This document shows, in pieces, positions 8,150-16,022 of a stretch of 64,000 bases of DNA. Both the position numbers and the translations under genes were made by a program. This stretch comes from Martinezella hainanensis (GTDB lineage Bacteria; Pseudomonadota; Alphaproteobacteria; Rhizobiales; Rhizobiaceae). The notes beneath the pieces are model-generated. The model was not told the origin of the DNA, searched no databases, and was given only the letters and a program-made list of their open reading frames with translations. The stretch lies in assembly GCF_900094555.1 (NCBI RefSeq), contig NZ_FMAC01000006.1, positions 434,001 to 498,000 of the forward strand, given 5' to 3'. Positions within the stretch are counted from its first letter, which is position 1; the number at the start of each line of letters is the position of its first letter.

Positions 8150-8584
8150 ATGCGTAGCTTCAAGGACCGCGTCCGGCATGCGGTCATGTTCGAACTCATC
8201 GGTCTTGCGATCTTTACGCCGGGCGCCGCTTTGCTGTTCGATCAGCCCGTCGAGCATATGGGCGTTGTCGGCATCATCTCCGCCACGGCGGCGACGGTGT
8301 GGAATTTCATCTATAATCTGGGCTTCGATAAAGCGATGATGCGCATCCGGGGCAGCGTCCAGAAGACCATCCCGATCCGGGTCGCCCACACCGCTTTGTT
8401 CGAAGCGGGCCTGATCATCGTGCTCATTCCCTTCATCGCCTGGTATCTCGGGATCAGCCTGATGGCGGCGCTGGCGATGGATATCGCGATCGTCGCGTTC
8501 TACCTAGTTTACGCCTTCTTCTTCAACATCGCGTATGATCGCGTATTTCCCATTGGGATGCTGCCATTACCACGGGCATCCTGA
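8150..8584 (+). CDS. PACE-type multidrug/biguanide efflux transporter
   Basis: A 144-residue inner-membrane protein with four predicted transmembrane helices arranged as two repeated pairs. Each repeat has the bacterial transmembrane pair (BTP) pattern: the first contains VRHAVMFELIGLAIFTPGAA and WNFIYNLGFD, the second IRVAHTALFEAGLIIVLIPF and YAFFFNIAYDRVFP. This matches the proteobacterial antimicrobial compound efflux (PACE) family, whose AceI member exports chlorhexidine. The open frame extends far upstream, but the ATG at 8150 gives the normal family length. The divergent LysR gene is the likely regulator. The natural substrate is unknown. Confidence 0.85.
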   Translation: MRSFKDRVRHAVMFELIGLAIFTPGAALLFDQPVEHMGVVGIISATAATVWNFIYNLGFDKAMMRIRGSVQKTIPIRVAHTALFEAGLIIVLIPFIAWYLGISLMAALAMDIAIVAFYLVYAFFFNIAYDRVFPIGMLPLPRAS

Positions 8585-8718
8585 AGACCCGAGGCCCCCT
8601 CGTCCTGAAACCTGATCAGCGCACCGCAGTGGTGCGCCGGCTTCAGCATGACGACCGGAGCCTCCGGCCTTTGCACATAGTATAGACGCGTGCTCTGTCA
8701 CCCGGCGCGCTTCATGCA

Positions 8719-8748
8719 GCTCTCGTCGGGAAAATGCCCAACGAGAGC
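8719..8748 (+). terminator. Stem-loop followed by a short T-run
   Basis: GCTCTCGTCGGG (8719-8730) pairs with CCCAACGAGAGC (8737-8748) with one internal mismatch and a 6-base loop, then CTTTTGG. It reads as an intrinsic terminator on the plus strand. It lies 135 bases after the PACE gene and 116 bases before the binding-protein gene, so it could end the first or attenuate the second. Confidence 0.5.
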
Positions 8749-8864
8749 CTTTTGGCATAAAGAAATAATATGACTGTTTTCCTCTTGTTTGTGACCCGCT
8801 GGCAAGGCTATATCGCGCGGCGCTTTCATCCGATCGCGCTGACAATAGCCATCGGGATATTTTC

Positions 8865-9890
8865 GTGACCATATTGAAATCAGTTTTGACCATTTCAGCT
8901 CTTTGCGCGGCGCTCGGCTTTGCCGCAACCACGGCCTCCGCCGCTTCGACCAGCTATCCCCTGACCATCGACAATTGCGGCGTCAAGGTCACCTTCCAGA
9001 AGGCTCCGGAGCGCGCGATCGGGCTCGGGCAGAATAGCGCCGAAATCCTTCTCCTGCTTGGCCTTGAGGGCAAAATGGCCGGCACCGCCTTTTGGCCGAG
9101 CAAGGTCCTGCCGCAGCTCGCCGAGGCCAATGCCAAGGTCAAATTGTTGACCGTCGAGTTCCCGACTTTTGAATCGATCCTCTCGGAAAATCCTGATTTC
9201 GTCGCTGCCGCCCTGCCGAGCCTGATGGGACCGAGCAGCAAGGTCGCCAAGCGGGAGGATTTCGAAAAGCTCGGCATCCCGACCTATCTGTCGCCGAGCA
9301 CATGCCTCAGCACCGCCGTGGTCAAGGATCAGTATGGCAGCCGCCCCCAGCTTTGGAACATGGACCTCCTCTACAAGGAGATCGACGAGCTCTCGCAGAT
9401 CTTCAACGTGCCGGATCGCGGGCAAACCTTGATTGCCGATTTCAAGGCGCGTGAAGCGGCTCTGCGCTCCACCGTATCCAAGGATGGCAAGCAGCTCTCC
9501 TATGTCTTCTGGTTTTCCAGCCAATCGCCCTCTTCCGACGCCTATCTCGGCGGCAAGAACAGTGCATCCGGCTTCATCGCCGATCTGCTTGGCGGCCATA
9601 ATGCGATTACTGCGGAAGCTGAATGGCCGACGCTCGGCTGGGAAAGCATCATCGCGGCCAATCCGGATGTCATCGTCGTCGCCAGCCTTGACCGCAATCG
9701 CTGGGAACTCGACAAGCCGGAAGCCAAGATCAAGTTTCTCACCACCGATCCCGCCGTCAGCCAGCTCCCCGCGGTCAAGAACAAGGCGATCGTCGTCATG
9801 GACGGTCAGGCCATGAATCCGACCATCCGGACGATCTATGGCGCCGAGCAGGTCGCCCAGCAACTCAAGACGCTTGGTCTCCTGAAGTGA
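8865..9890 (+). CDS. Iron-siderophore/cobalamin-type ABC transporter substrate-binding protein
   Basis: A 341-residue periplasmic binding protein of the FecB/BtuF (helical backbone) class. It starts with GTG at 8865; the N-terminus is a Sec signal peptide (hydrophobic core, cleavage near TASA). The body has APERAIGLGQNSAEILLLLG and EFPTFESILSENPDFV, then GWESIIAANPDVIVVA, all typical of this family. It overlaps the following permease by GTGA at 9887-9890. Ferric siderophore is the most likely ligand class, but cobalamin or heme cannot be excluded. No TonB-dependent receptor is nearby. Confidence 0.82.
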   Translation: MTILKSVLTISALCAALGFAATTASAASTSYPLTIDNCGVKVTFQKAPERAIGLGQNSAEILLLLGLEGKMAGTAFWPSKVLPQLAEANAKVKLLTVEFPTFESILSENPDFVAAALPSLMGPSSKVAKREDFEKLGIPTYLSPSTCLSTAVVKDQYGSRPQLWNMDLLYKEIDELSQIFNVPDRGQTLIADFKAREAALRSTVSKDGKQLSYVFWFSSQSPSSDAYLGGKNSASGFIADLLGGHNAITAEAEWPTLGWESIIAANPDVIVVASLDRNRWELDKPEAKIKFLTTDPAVSQLPAVKNKAIVVMDGQAMNPTIRTIYGAEQVAQQLKTLGLLK

Positions 9891-10927
9891 CCAACACATA
9901 CCGAGCCGTGAAGCAGCTGGCCATTCTCGGCCTGCTGCTTTTTGCCTCTCTTGCGGCGATCAGCCTGACGATCGGTGTCAGCGTCGGCATTGGCGACCTG
10001 CCAATCCCGCTTTCAACGACTTTCTATGCCATTACCAACAGGCTGGGATGGACGGGTGTAGAGCTTAATCGCATCCATGAAACGGTGATCTGGGACTATC
10101 GCCTCAGCCGAGCACTGGTGGCCGCTTTCTGCGGAGCAGGGCTGGCGCTCTCTGGGGCGATCATGCAGTCGCTTCTTCGCAACCCGCTTGCCGAACCCTA
10201 TGTGCTCGGCATTTCGGCGGGCGCTTCGACCGGCGCCGTGGCCGTCGTCATACTCAATATCGGTGCCGGGGCGGTTTCGCTTTCGGCGGGCGCCTTTGCC
10301 GGGGCATTTGCGGCCTTTGCCTTCGTCGCTCTACTTTCAAACGGGACGCGAGGCGGTGCCGATCGTACGATCCTTGCCGGCGTTGCCGCCTCTCAGCTCT
10401 TCAACGCTGCGACCTCGTATGTCGTGACGACGTCGGGAAACGCACAGCAGGCGCGGGATGTGATGTTCTGGCTGCTCGGCAGTTTCGGCGGCGTCCGCTG
10501 GCCCGAATTCATGCTCGTGGCGACCATTATCGGCTTCGGGCTCTTGGTCTGTCTGCTCTATGCGCGCGTCCTGGATGCCTTCGCCTTTGGCGACGAGGCC
10601 GCCTCGTCTCTCGGCGTCAATGTCGGGCGGGCGCGGATCGGGCTCTTCGCATTGACCGCGATGATGACGGCGACGATCGTGAGCATGGTCGGTTCGATCG
10701 GCTTTGTCGGCCTCGTCGTGCCGCATGCGGCGCGCTTCTTCGTCGGCCCGCTCCATATCCGACTGCTGCCAGCCTGCGCCATCGTCGGAGCGATCTTCAT
10801 GGTGCTGGCGGATATCGCCTCGCGCGCCCTCATTCCCCAGCAGGTGCTACCGATCGGCGTGGTCACGGCTCTGGTCGGCGTTCCCTTCTTCTCGATCATT
10901 CTCTACCGGTTCCAGCGCGCATCATGA
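9887..10927 (+). CDS. FecCD-family ABC transporter permease
   Basis: A 346-residue inner-membrane permease with about ten hydrophobic segments. Family marks include LSRALVAAFCGAGLALSGAI, NPLAEPYVLGISAGAS near residues 100-118, and GFVGLVVPHAARF near residue 270. It is complete and of standard length. It begins with GTG overlapping the binding-protein stop (GTGA) and ends in an ATGA overlap with the ATPase gene, so the three genes form one tightly coupled operon importing an iron-siderophore or cobalamin-type ligand. Confidence 0.9.
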   Translation: MTNTYRAVKQLAILGLLLFASLAAISLTIGVSVGIGDLPIPLSTTFYAITNRLGWTGVELNRIHETVIWDYRLSRALVAAFCGAGLALSGAIMQSLLRNPLAEPYVLGISAGASTGAVAVVILNIGAGAVSLSAGAFAGAFAAFAFVALLSNGTRGGADRTILAGVAASQLFNAATSYVVTTSGNAQQARDVMFWLLGSFGGVRWPEFMLVATIIGFGLLVCLLYARVLDAFAFGDEAASSLGVNVGRARIGLFALTAMMTATIVSMVGSIGFVGLVVPHAARFFVGPLHIRLLPACAIVGAIFMVLADIASRALIPQQVLPIGVVTALVGVPFFSIILYRFQRAS

Positions 10928-11685
10928 GCATCAAGGCCGACAACATCATCTGGAAAATCGGCGCAAAGACCGTACTCGACGGGGTCTCTTTCGAGGCACC
11001 CACGGGCAAGATGCTCGGTCTGCTCGGGCCGAACGGCTCCGGCAAGACATCTCTCCTGCGTCTGCTTGCCGGCTTGAAACGGCCGAATTCCGGTCGCATC
11101 ACGCTCGAGCAGAAGGATCTGCAGCGAATGTCCCGCCGTTCGATCGCAAGGCGCGTCGCCTTCGTCGAGCAGCACAGCACCACCAATGCCAATCTCAAGG
11201 TCATCGATGTCGTAAAGCTCGGCCGGTTTCCGCATCGATCGATGTTTTCCGGCTGGACATCGGCAGATGACGAGGCGGTCGAAGACGCTCTTGCGCGTGC
11301 CGGCATGAGAGAGAAACGCAACGACCGATGGCAGAGCCTGTCGGGTGGCGAGAAGCAACGCACCCACATCGCACGCGCGCTGGCACAGTCGCCGAAGGAA
11401 CTGATCCTCGACGAGCCGACCAACCATCTCGACATCCAGCATCAGATCAGTCTGATGCGATTGGTTGCCGGACTGCCCGTCACCAGCATCATCGCTCTTC
11501 ACGATCTGAACCATGCCGCCATGTTCTGCGATGAACTGATCATCATGCAGCATGGCAGGATCGTCGCTTCCGGCACGCCGGAAGACGTATTGACCCAAGA
11601 TCTGCTCGAAAATGTATTTGCTGTCGAGGCAAGGGTGGAAACCTCTCCTCACCACTCCCGGCCGCATATTCACTATCTGCGATAA
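10924..11685 (+). CDS. FecE/BtuD-type ABC transporter ATP-binding protein
   Basis: A 253-residue ATPase of the siderophore/cobalamin importer family. Walker A GPNGSGKT is at residues 35-42, the Q-loop at VEQHST, the signature LSGGEKQR at 139-146, Walker B LILDEP at 160-165, the D-loop at NHLD, and the switch His in ALHDLNHA. It is coupled to the permease by a 4-base overlap. The gene closes the importer operon; the following SDR starts about 150 bases later. Confidence 0.9.
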   Translation: MSIKADNIIWKIGAKTVLDGVSFEAPTGKMLGLLGPNGSGKTSLLRLLAGLKRPNSGRITLEQKDLQRMSRRSIARRVAFVEQHSTTNANLKVIDVVKLGRFPHRSMFSGWTSADDEAVEDALARAGMREKRNDRWQSLSGGEKQRTHIARALAQSPKELILDEPTNHLDIQHQISLMRLVAGLPVTSIIALHDLNHAAMFCDELIIMQHGRIVASGTPEDVLTQDLLENVFAVEARVETSPHHSRPHIHYLR

Positions 11686-11837
11686 CGGGAAATCCGGAAC
11701 CGGTGCCCGATTGTCCTTGCCACTGAATGGAACGGAGCGCATCTTTCGCAACGATCTCGGTAGGTTCGAGGATGTGAACGGCAACGGCAAAGGACCGCAT
11801 GGCGTCGGTCTCAGGCGTGTGGCAGATGGGGGAATGC

Positions 11838-12605
11838 GTGACGGACAGGCTCAAGGGCAAGATTGCCATCATTTCAGGCGGCGCGACCGGCATGGGCGGT
11901 GCGGCGTCGCGCCTGTTCGCGGCGGAAGGTGCGAAAGTCGCGATCATCGACCGAAACGGCGATGCCGCGGCGGAGACCGTGCGCGCAATCCGCGAAGCCG
12001 GCGGCACCGCCGATCATTGGGTCGCCGACGTCTCGGACGAAGCGGCCGTCAATACCGCGGTCAAGGGCATCGAGGACCGCTTCGGCGCCGTGACGGTGCT
12101 CTTCAATCACGCCGGCACCATCGTCATCAAGCCATTCCTCGAAACGACGCTCGAGGAATGGGAGTGGCTGCACGGCGTCAACGTGCGCTCGATGTTTCTC
12201 ATGACCAAGGCGGTACTGCCGGGCATGATCGCCGCTGGCGGCGGCTCCATCGTCTGCACATCGTCAATCTCGGCGGTCGCGGCGACGCCGATGGAAGTGC
12301 TCTACGATACGACGAAAGGGGCGGTGCACATGTTTGCCCGTGCGATTGCCGTCGAGTTCCGCGACCGCAATATCCGCTGCAATGCCGTATGCCCCGGCTT
12401 CATCCGCACGCCGCACGGCCTGCGCGAGGTGGCCGAATTGCAGGCGCTTGGCGTCGATGTCTCGGACGAAGCAATTGCAGCACAGCAGGGCCGGATTGGC
12501 GAGCCCGAAGATGTCGCGCGTGCCGCCCTCTATCTGGCCTCGGATGAATCCAATTTCGTCAACGGCATCCACCTCTTCGTCGACAACGGCTTTACCGCCA
12601 TTTGA
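11838..12605 (+). CDS. SDR family oxidoreductase
   Basis: A 255-residue short-chain dehydrogenase. Cofactor motif GGATGMG at residues 14-20, acidic Asp38 after the second strand (AIIDRN, favouring NAD over NADP), NHAG at 90-93, active-site Ser in CTSSIS near 142, and Tyr156/Lys160 in YDTTK. Three starts are possible: ATG 11799, ATG 11826 and GTG 11838. The GTG is preferred because a GGGGGA run sits 4 bases before it and gives the usual N-terminus (DRLKGKIAIISGG). It follows the iron-type importer on the same strand but with a gap. Substrate unknown; glucose dehydrogenase-like and 3-oxoacyl reductase-like members share these motifs. Confidence 0.85.
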   Translation: MTDRLKGKIAIISGGATGMGGAASRLFAAEGAKVAIIDRNGDAAAETVRAIREAGGTADHWVADVSDEAAVNTAVKGIEDRFGAVTVLFNHAGTIVIKPFLETTLEEWEWLHGVNVRSMFLMTKAVLPGMIAAGGGSIVCTSSISAVAATPMEVLYDTTKGAVHMFARAIAVEFRDRNIRCNAVCPGFIRTPHGLREVAELQALGVDVSDEAIAAQQGRIGEPEDVARAALYLASDESNFVNGIHLFVDNGFTAI

Positions 12606-12708
12606 TCGCAAACAGCGGTATGCTGGTAGCTTTACGCATGACTTCATTGTCCGGGTATCCTTGGCCACCTATGGCCTGGCCCCAAACACCGGTATGATTG
12701 GTGATGGG

Positions 12709-13698
12709 TCACATGGCGAGTGCGTATGGCGCCTGCTCAGCCTGAAGATAAGCAAGCATCCGCGCAATCCCTTCCTCCAGGCCGACCAAGGGGGTCAGTC
12801 CGTAGGAGCGTTGCAGGGCCGTGTCGCCGCAGCGATAGAAGACACCTTCCGGATGGTTCGATCGCCCGTTAACGGCTGGCTGCCAGCCGATCTGCCGGCT
12901 AATCGTCTCGGCCAGCGCGATGAAGGAAGTGGCAATGCCGGTCGATAGATTGAGGCTTGCCCCGTCGGGAAGCAGCTCCCTCGTTTGCCAGATGAATTCG
13001 ATGCAGTCCGAGATATGGATAAAATCCCGGCACTGATGACCCGAACCCCATACGAAGACCTCGGACGCGCCCTTTTCCGCGAGCAAGCGCCGACAGATCG
13101 CCGGAAAAGGATAGGCAAGATCCTGATCTTCGCCGTAACCGCTGAACGGTCTGTAGGCGATGGCACGTCGGCCGTAGCGCTCGACATAGAGCTTCATCAG
13201 ATATTCGCCGGTCAATTTCGCCCATCCATAGCTGAGATCGGGGACACCGACGGCGGCGTCGAAATTGATCATGTCCTCCGACAGCAACTGATGATTGGCG
13301 ACGGTTTGTAACGACACCGGATAGGCCGCACTGGAGCTGAAGAATATCACCGAACCGGGTTTGGCGCGTGATGCCCACTGCCACAGTTCCGCATCGACCG
13401 CCAGATCCTCGGCAACGTCGAGCGCGCGCGTCTCGAGCATCAAGCGACCCCCGACGAGCGCGGCCAGATGGAAGACATAGTCGAAATGCTCCGGAGGGCG
13501 CGAGAAGAACGTCCGGCAATCCTCTTCATAAAAGGTAAAGCGGGAGCGCTGAAGCCGCTGCCACAGTTCCGGATGCAGTGCACCCGTTCCCGCGACCAGT
13601 GAATCGACGCAGACGACATCCAAGCCCTCAGCAAGAAGCCGCCGGACAAGATGCCGGCCTACGAAACCGCAACCACCAGTCACCAATGCGCGTGCCAT
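12709..13698 (-). CDS. NAD-dependent epimerase/dehydratase (extended SDR)
   Basis: A 329-residue extended short-chain dehydrogenase acting on nucleotide-sugars. It has the Rossmann motif TGGCGFVG at the N-terminus, FHLAALVGG, a Ser-rich strand (IFFSSSAAYP), YGWAK with the catalytic Tyr and Lys, and YRPFSGYG. The overall pattern fits GDP/UDP/dTDP-sugar epimerases or reductases. A TTG at 13710 opens the frame, but the ATG at 13698 has GGGGGAG just upstream. It starts 15 bases after the stop of the glycosyltransferase, so the two are one operon, probably making or attaching a surface sugar. Confidence 0.83.
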   Translation of the reverse strand: MARALVTGGCGFVGRHLVRRLLAEGLDVVCVDSLVAGTGALHPELWQRLQRSRFTFYEEDCRTFFSRPPEHFDYVFHLAALVGGRLMLETRALDVAEDLAVDAELWQWASRAKPGSVIFFSSSAAYPVSLQTVANHQLLSEDMINFDAAVGVPDLSYGWAKLTGEYLMKLYVERYGRRAIAYRPFSGYGEDQDLAYPFPAICRRLLAEKGASEVFVWGSGHQCRDFIHISDCIEFIWQTRELLPDGASLNLSTGIATSFIALAETISRQIGWQPAVNGRSNHPEGVFYRCGDTALQRSYGLTPLVGLEEGIARMLAYLQAEQAPYALAM

Positions 13699-13713
13699 TG
13701 TCTCCCCCAACCC

Positions 13714-14922
13714 CTATGCAGAAAAATCACCCCGCCCCAGATAGATATCCACCATGCGCCGCCCCCATTCCGCTCTGCTCGGCGCGATACGACGGCCAAG
13801 GGCCAATGCCCCTTCACTCAGCCGTCGCATCAAGTGGTCGTCATCCGTCGCCACCAGCTTCTCAGCCAGCGAATCCGCGTCGCCACTATCGAAAACGAGA
13901 CCGGCGCCATTCTCCTCGACCTCCGTCGCGATCAGCGCATTGCTGCTGACGATGACCGGGATGCCGGACATCAACGCTTCAGCGGCGACCAGACCATAAG
14001 GCTCGGGCATGCGGGACGGCATGACGAAAACGCGCGCCTTGCAGGCGATCTGAGTTACCTCTTCATCGCTTAGCCAGCCAGGCACATAGCAATGCGGCAA
14101 CAACTGCTGCATCTCGGCAAGCAATGGCCCGCGCCCGATCAGCGTTGCCGTCCTACCCGTCCTGTTGAGTGCATCCGCCAAGGTGTGAACCCCTTTTTCC
14201 CAACACATGCGGCCAAGGAAAACAGTGCGGTGGTTGCGCCACGCCTCTACCGGCGCCGGCGTCAATGGCTGCGTCGGCGTGCGCAGTGTCGTGAAATGCC
14301 GGAAGGGGCCGGTGCGCAGAAACGCCTCCATGCTTTCATGCGCAAGCACGATACCCACCCGGCTCCAAAATCCCTCACCGACACCCTGCTGCGTCAGGGT
14401 GCGACGGAAGCGCCAAAGCTTATGGAGATAACTGCGCTTGTCGCAATTGGTCGTCAGGCAGGCGAGAGACAACGGCTTGATGTCACAGACCTCGCCGCTG
14501 CGGAAATTGATAAGTCCCCCATTCGGACAGGTCAGGAAGAAATCATGCGCCGTGACGATGACTTTGACCTGATGCCGGGCAAGCGCATAGAAAATCGAGG
14601 GCGAGAGGATCTGCGACCAGCCGTGTACGTGAACAACGGTTTCCTCATCCGACTCCCGCAACAGGCCCTCCATCGCCTCATAGGCCCGACGGTTGTAGTT
14701 CTTCGCAAGGATATCAACGGTCGCCGGGCCTTCCCGAAGGGGGCGTTCACCCAGCGCAACCGTCCGGATACCGGCAAAGCGTGGCTTGAGGCCTTCGCCA
14801 TCATCACCGACTAGTATGGCGCAGGTCAGCCCGGCATCCCTGCTCGCCTCAAGACATTGCAGCGCCACCTTGGTTGCGCCACCGCGAACGGTCGAAACAT
14901 CATTGACAAGTATGAGACGCAT
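13714..14922 (-). CDS. Glycosyltransferase (GT4-like, GT-B fold)
   Basis: A 402-residue cytoplasmic glycosyltransferase. The N-terminal domain has NDVSTVRGGATKVALQ, a glycine-rich acceptor-side loop, and HVHGWS. The C-terminal domain has FLGRMCWEKGVHTLADAL and the donor-binding motif MPSRMPEPYGLVAAEALMSG with the E-x7-E pattern of GT4. It is the first gene of a two-gene operon with the epimerase downstream. The cysteine-rich stretch CPNGG...CDIKPLSLACLTTNC in the middle resembles an inserted Cys cluster seen in some GT4 enzymes. Donor and acceptor are unknown. Confidence 0.83.
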   Translation of the reverse strand: MRLILVNDVSTVRGGATKVALQCLEASRDAGLTCAILVGDDGEGLKPRFAGIRTVALGERPLREGPATVDILAKNYNRRAYEAMEGLLRESDEETVVHVHGWSQILSPSIFYALARHQVKVIVTAHDFFLTCPNGGLINFRSGEVCDIKPLSLACLTTNCDKRSYLHKLWRFRRTLTQQGVGEGFWSRVGIVLAHESMEAFLRTGPFRHFTTLRTPTQPLTPAPVEAWRNHRTVFLGRMCWEKGVHTLADALNRTGRTATLIGRGPLLAEMQQLLPHCYVPGWLSDEEVTQIACKARVFVMPSRMPEPYGLVAAEALMSGIPVIVSSNALIATEVEENGAGLVFDSGDADSLAEKLVATDDDHLMRRLSEGALALGRRIAPSRAEWGRRMVDIYLGRGDFSA

Positions 14923-14987
14923 GAGATCAGCAACTCGCCCGCTTGCGTTATCCAGGCGCGGCGAAAGAAATCATCCCCTTACGTTTC

Positions 14988-15007
14988 GCGCCCTATATAT
15001 AAGGCGC
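14988..15007. promoter_or_regulatory. Palindrome upstream of the glycosyltransferase operon
   Basis: GCGCC (14988-14992) and GGCGC (15003-15007) flank a TATATATA core with one non-pairing position on each side. It is 66-85 bases before the glycosyltransferase start. The AT core within GC arms could be a promoter/operator. No protein is assigned to it. Confidence 0.3.
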
Positions 15008-15185
15008 CCTAACCCAACAGCTTTTCAATTCATCCATTCGCACGAGAGCATCCCGCTTTCAGGTTGAATCCGCAGGATCTCATCGATGCAGGAGAGGGAA
15101 ATGCCGGTAGCGTATGCTTACAGATCTATGTGCCTTGGCTTCGCCATTCGCGCGGTTGTCAGAACAACCTGTTCCAATCTTAACG

Positions 15186-15629
15186 TTAACGCATAACCTG
15201 GTCCGGTGACCTGACGGGAACATCGAACGGCAGGAAGTGTTTGAGATTGGCGGTAATCACGGTGAGCTTATGAATGCTTGCAGTTCCCGCGATGATCGCA
15301 TCCGCCGTGCCAGGACTATGTCCGGCAATGACGGCCTTCGCCTCAAGCCTTCCGGATTCAAGAGCCACATCCTTGTCAACGGGCAGGATGCGATCAGCAT
15401 ATCCGGCGATCAGGCCTTGCAGCCAGGTATGAATCCCGGCCGCCTTTGCCTTGGCGCCCTTCGCCTCCAATAACCGGACGCCCTTTTCGATCTCATGGAT
15501 CGTCAGGACTGAAAGGTAAATTGCGTCTTGCCGATCCTGTTCATCCACCCATTCGGCAAAATTGTTTGATGCACTTGCCTTGGACGGAGCGAACATGGAG
15601 ATCGCGTTGGTATCGAGAAGAAAGCTCAC
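15186..15629 (-). CDS. PIN-domain toxin (VapC/FitB-like)
   Basis: A 147-residue type II toxin with a PIN ribonuclease fold. The conserved acidic residues are in FLLDTNAIS (Asp6), HEIEKGVRLL (Glu of the second motif) and TADAIIAGTA (third acidic position). This pattern matches the FitB-type subgroup of VapC toxins, which cleave RNA in the cytoplasm. Its ATG overlaps the antitoxin stop by ATGA (15626-15629), so the antitoxin is translated first and the toxin is coupled to it. On a repABC replicon such a pair may help stabilise the plasmid; this is inference. Confidence 0.88.
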   Translation of the reverse strand: MSFLLDTNAISMFAPSKASASNNFAEWVDEQDRQDAIYLSVLTIHEIEKGVRLLEAKGAKAKAAGIHTWLQGLIAGYADRILPVDKDVALESGRLEAKAVIAGHSPGTADAIIAGTASIHKLTVITANLKHFLPFDVPVRSPDQVMR

Positions 15630-15892
15630 AGATCGACCTCGCGAGAGGGAGCGGGATTCCTGGAGAAAACGTCATCGATTGGATCGAAATCAGCAGGAAA
15701 GGTCTTTAGATACTGAATGAGGCTGGGGCGGCCCTTCCGGATCACCTTTTTCGCCTCCTCGGCTGCCTTCACACTGACAACGACGGCGGCAGCACGCCCG
15801 TGGCGCGTAATCGTCACGAACTCGCCGGCCGCGGCCTGATCGACGATATGAGAGAACGATGCCTTGGCATCCTTTAAGCTGATCGTTGTCAT
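15626..15892 (-). CDS. Phd/YefM-family antitoxin
   Basis: An 88-residue antitoxin. Residues 1-50 carry the Phd/YefM DNA-binding domain: TISLKDAKASFSHIVDQA, GEFVTITRHGRAAAVVVS. The acidic C-terminal tail (DFDPIDDVFSRNP) is the part expected to wrap the toxin. It overlaps the toxin gene by 4 bases. A 36-base palindrome lies directly upstream and contains the ribosome-binding site, which suggests autoregulation. Phd-type antitoxins pair more often with Doc or RelE, but pairing with PIN toxins is common. Confidence 0.87.
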   Translation of the reverse strand: MTTISLKDAKASFSHIVDQAAAGEFVTITRHGRAAAVVVSVKAAEEAKKVIRKGRPSLIQYLKTFPADFDPIDDVFSRNPAPSREVDL

Positions 15893-15898
15893 GGCAAG

Positions 15899-15934
15899 CT
15901 CCTAAAAGAGGTCACTTATGACTACTTTTAGGAG
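15899..15934 (-). promoter_or_regulatory. Palindromic operator of the toxin-antitoxin operon
   Basis: CTCCTAAAAG (15899-15908) and CTTTTAGGAG (15925-15934) are perfect inverted repeats. Nested inside are GTCA and TGAC (15911-15914 and 15919-15922) around a CTTA centre. The whole element is 6 bases upstream of the antitoxin ATG, and the arm nearest the gene reads TTTTAGGAG on the minus strand, so it includes the Shine-Dalgarno sequence. This fits a Phd-type autoregulatory operator. Confidence 0.65.
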
Positions 15935-16022
15935 TGTATTTGTGCAAAATCAAGGCGGGGAATAGGGATTGCGGTGACGTTCTATCGCTGCCGTCGACAC
16001 GGAGCAAAGAAGCCCGCCACTC

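Noticed and set aside
8895..9899. Minus-strand frame of 334 codons opposite the siderophore-type binding protein
   Set aside because: Rich in Gly, Arg and Asp without motifs; the sense frame has signal peptide and family pattern and is coupled to the permease.
11686..11837. Possible cobalamin riboswitch between the ABC ATPase and the SDR gene (GCCACTG and GGTGCC motifs present)
   Set aside because: The conserved CCCCGCAACTG segment and the expected order and spacing of the other cobalamin riboswitch elements are absent.
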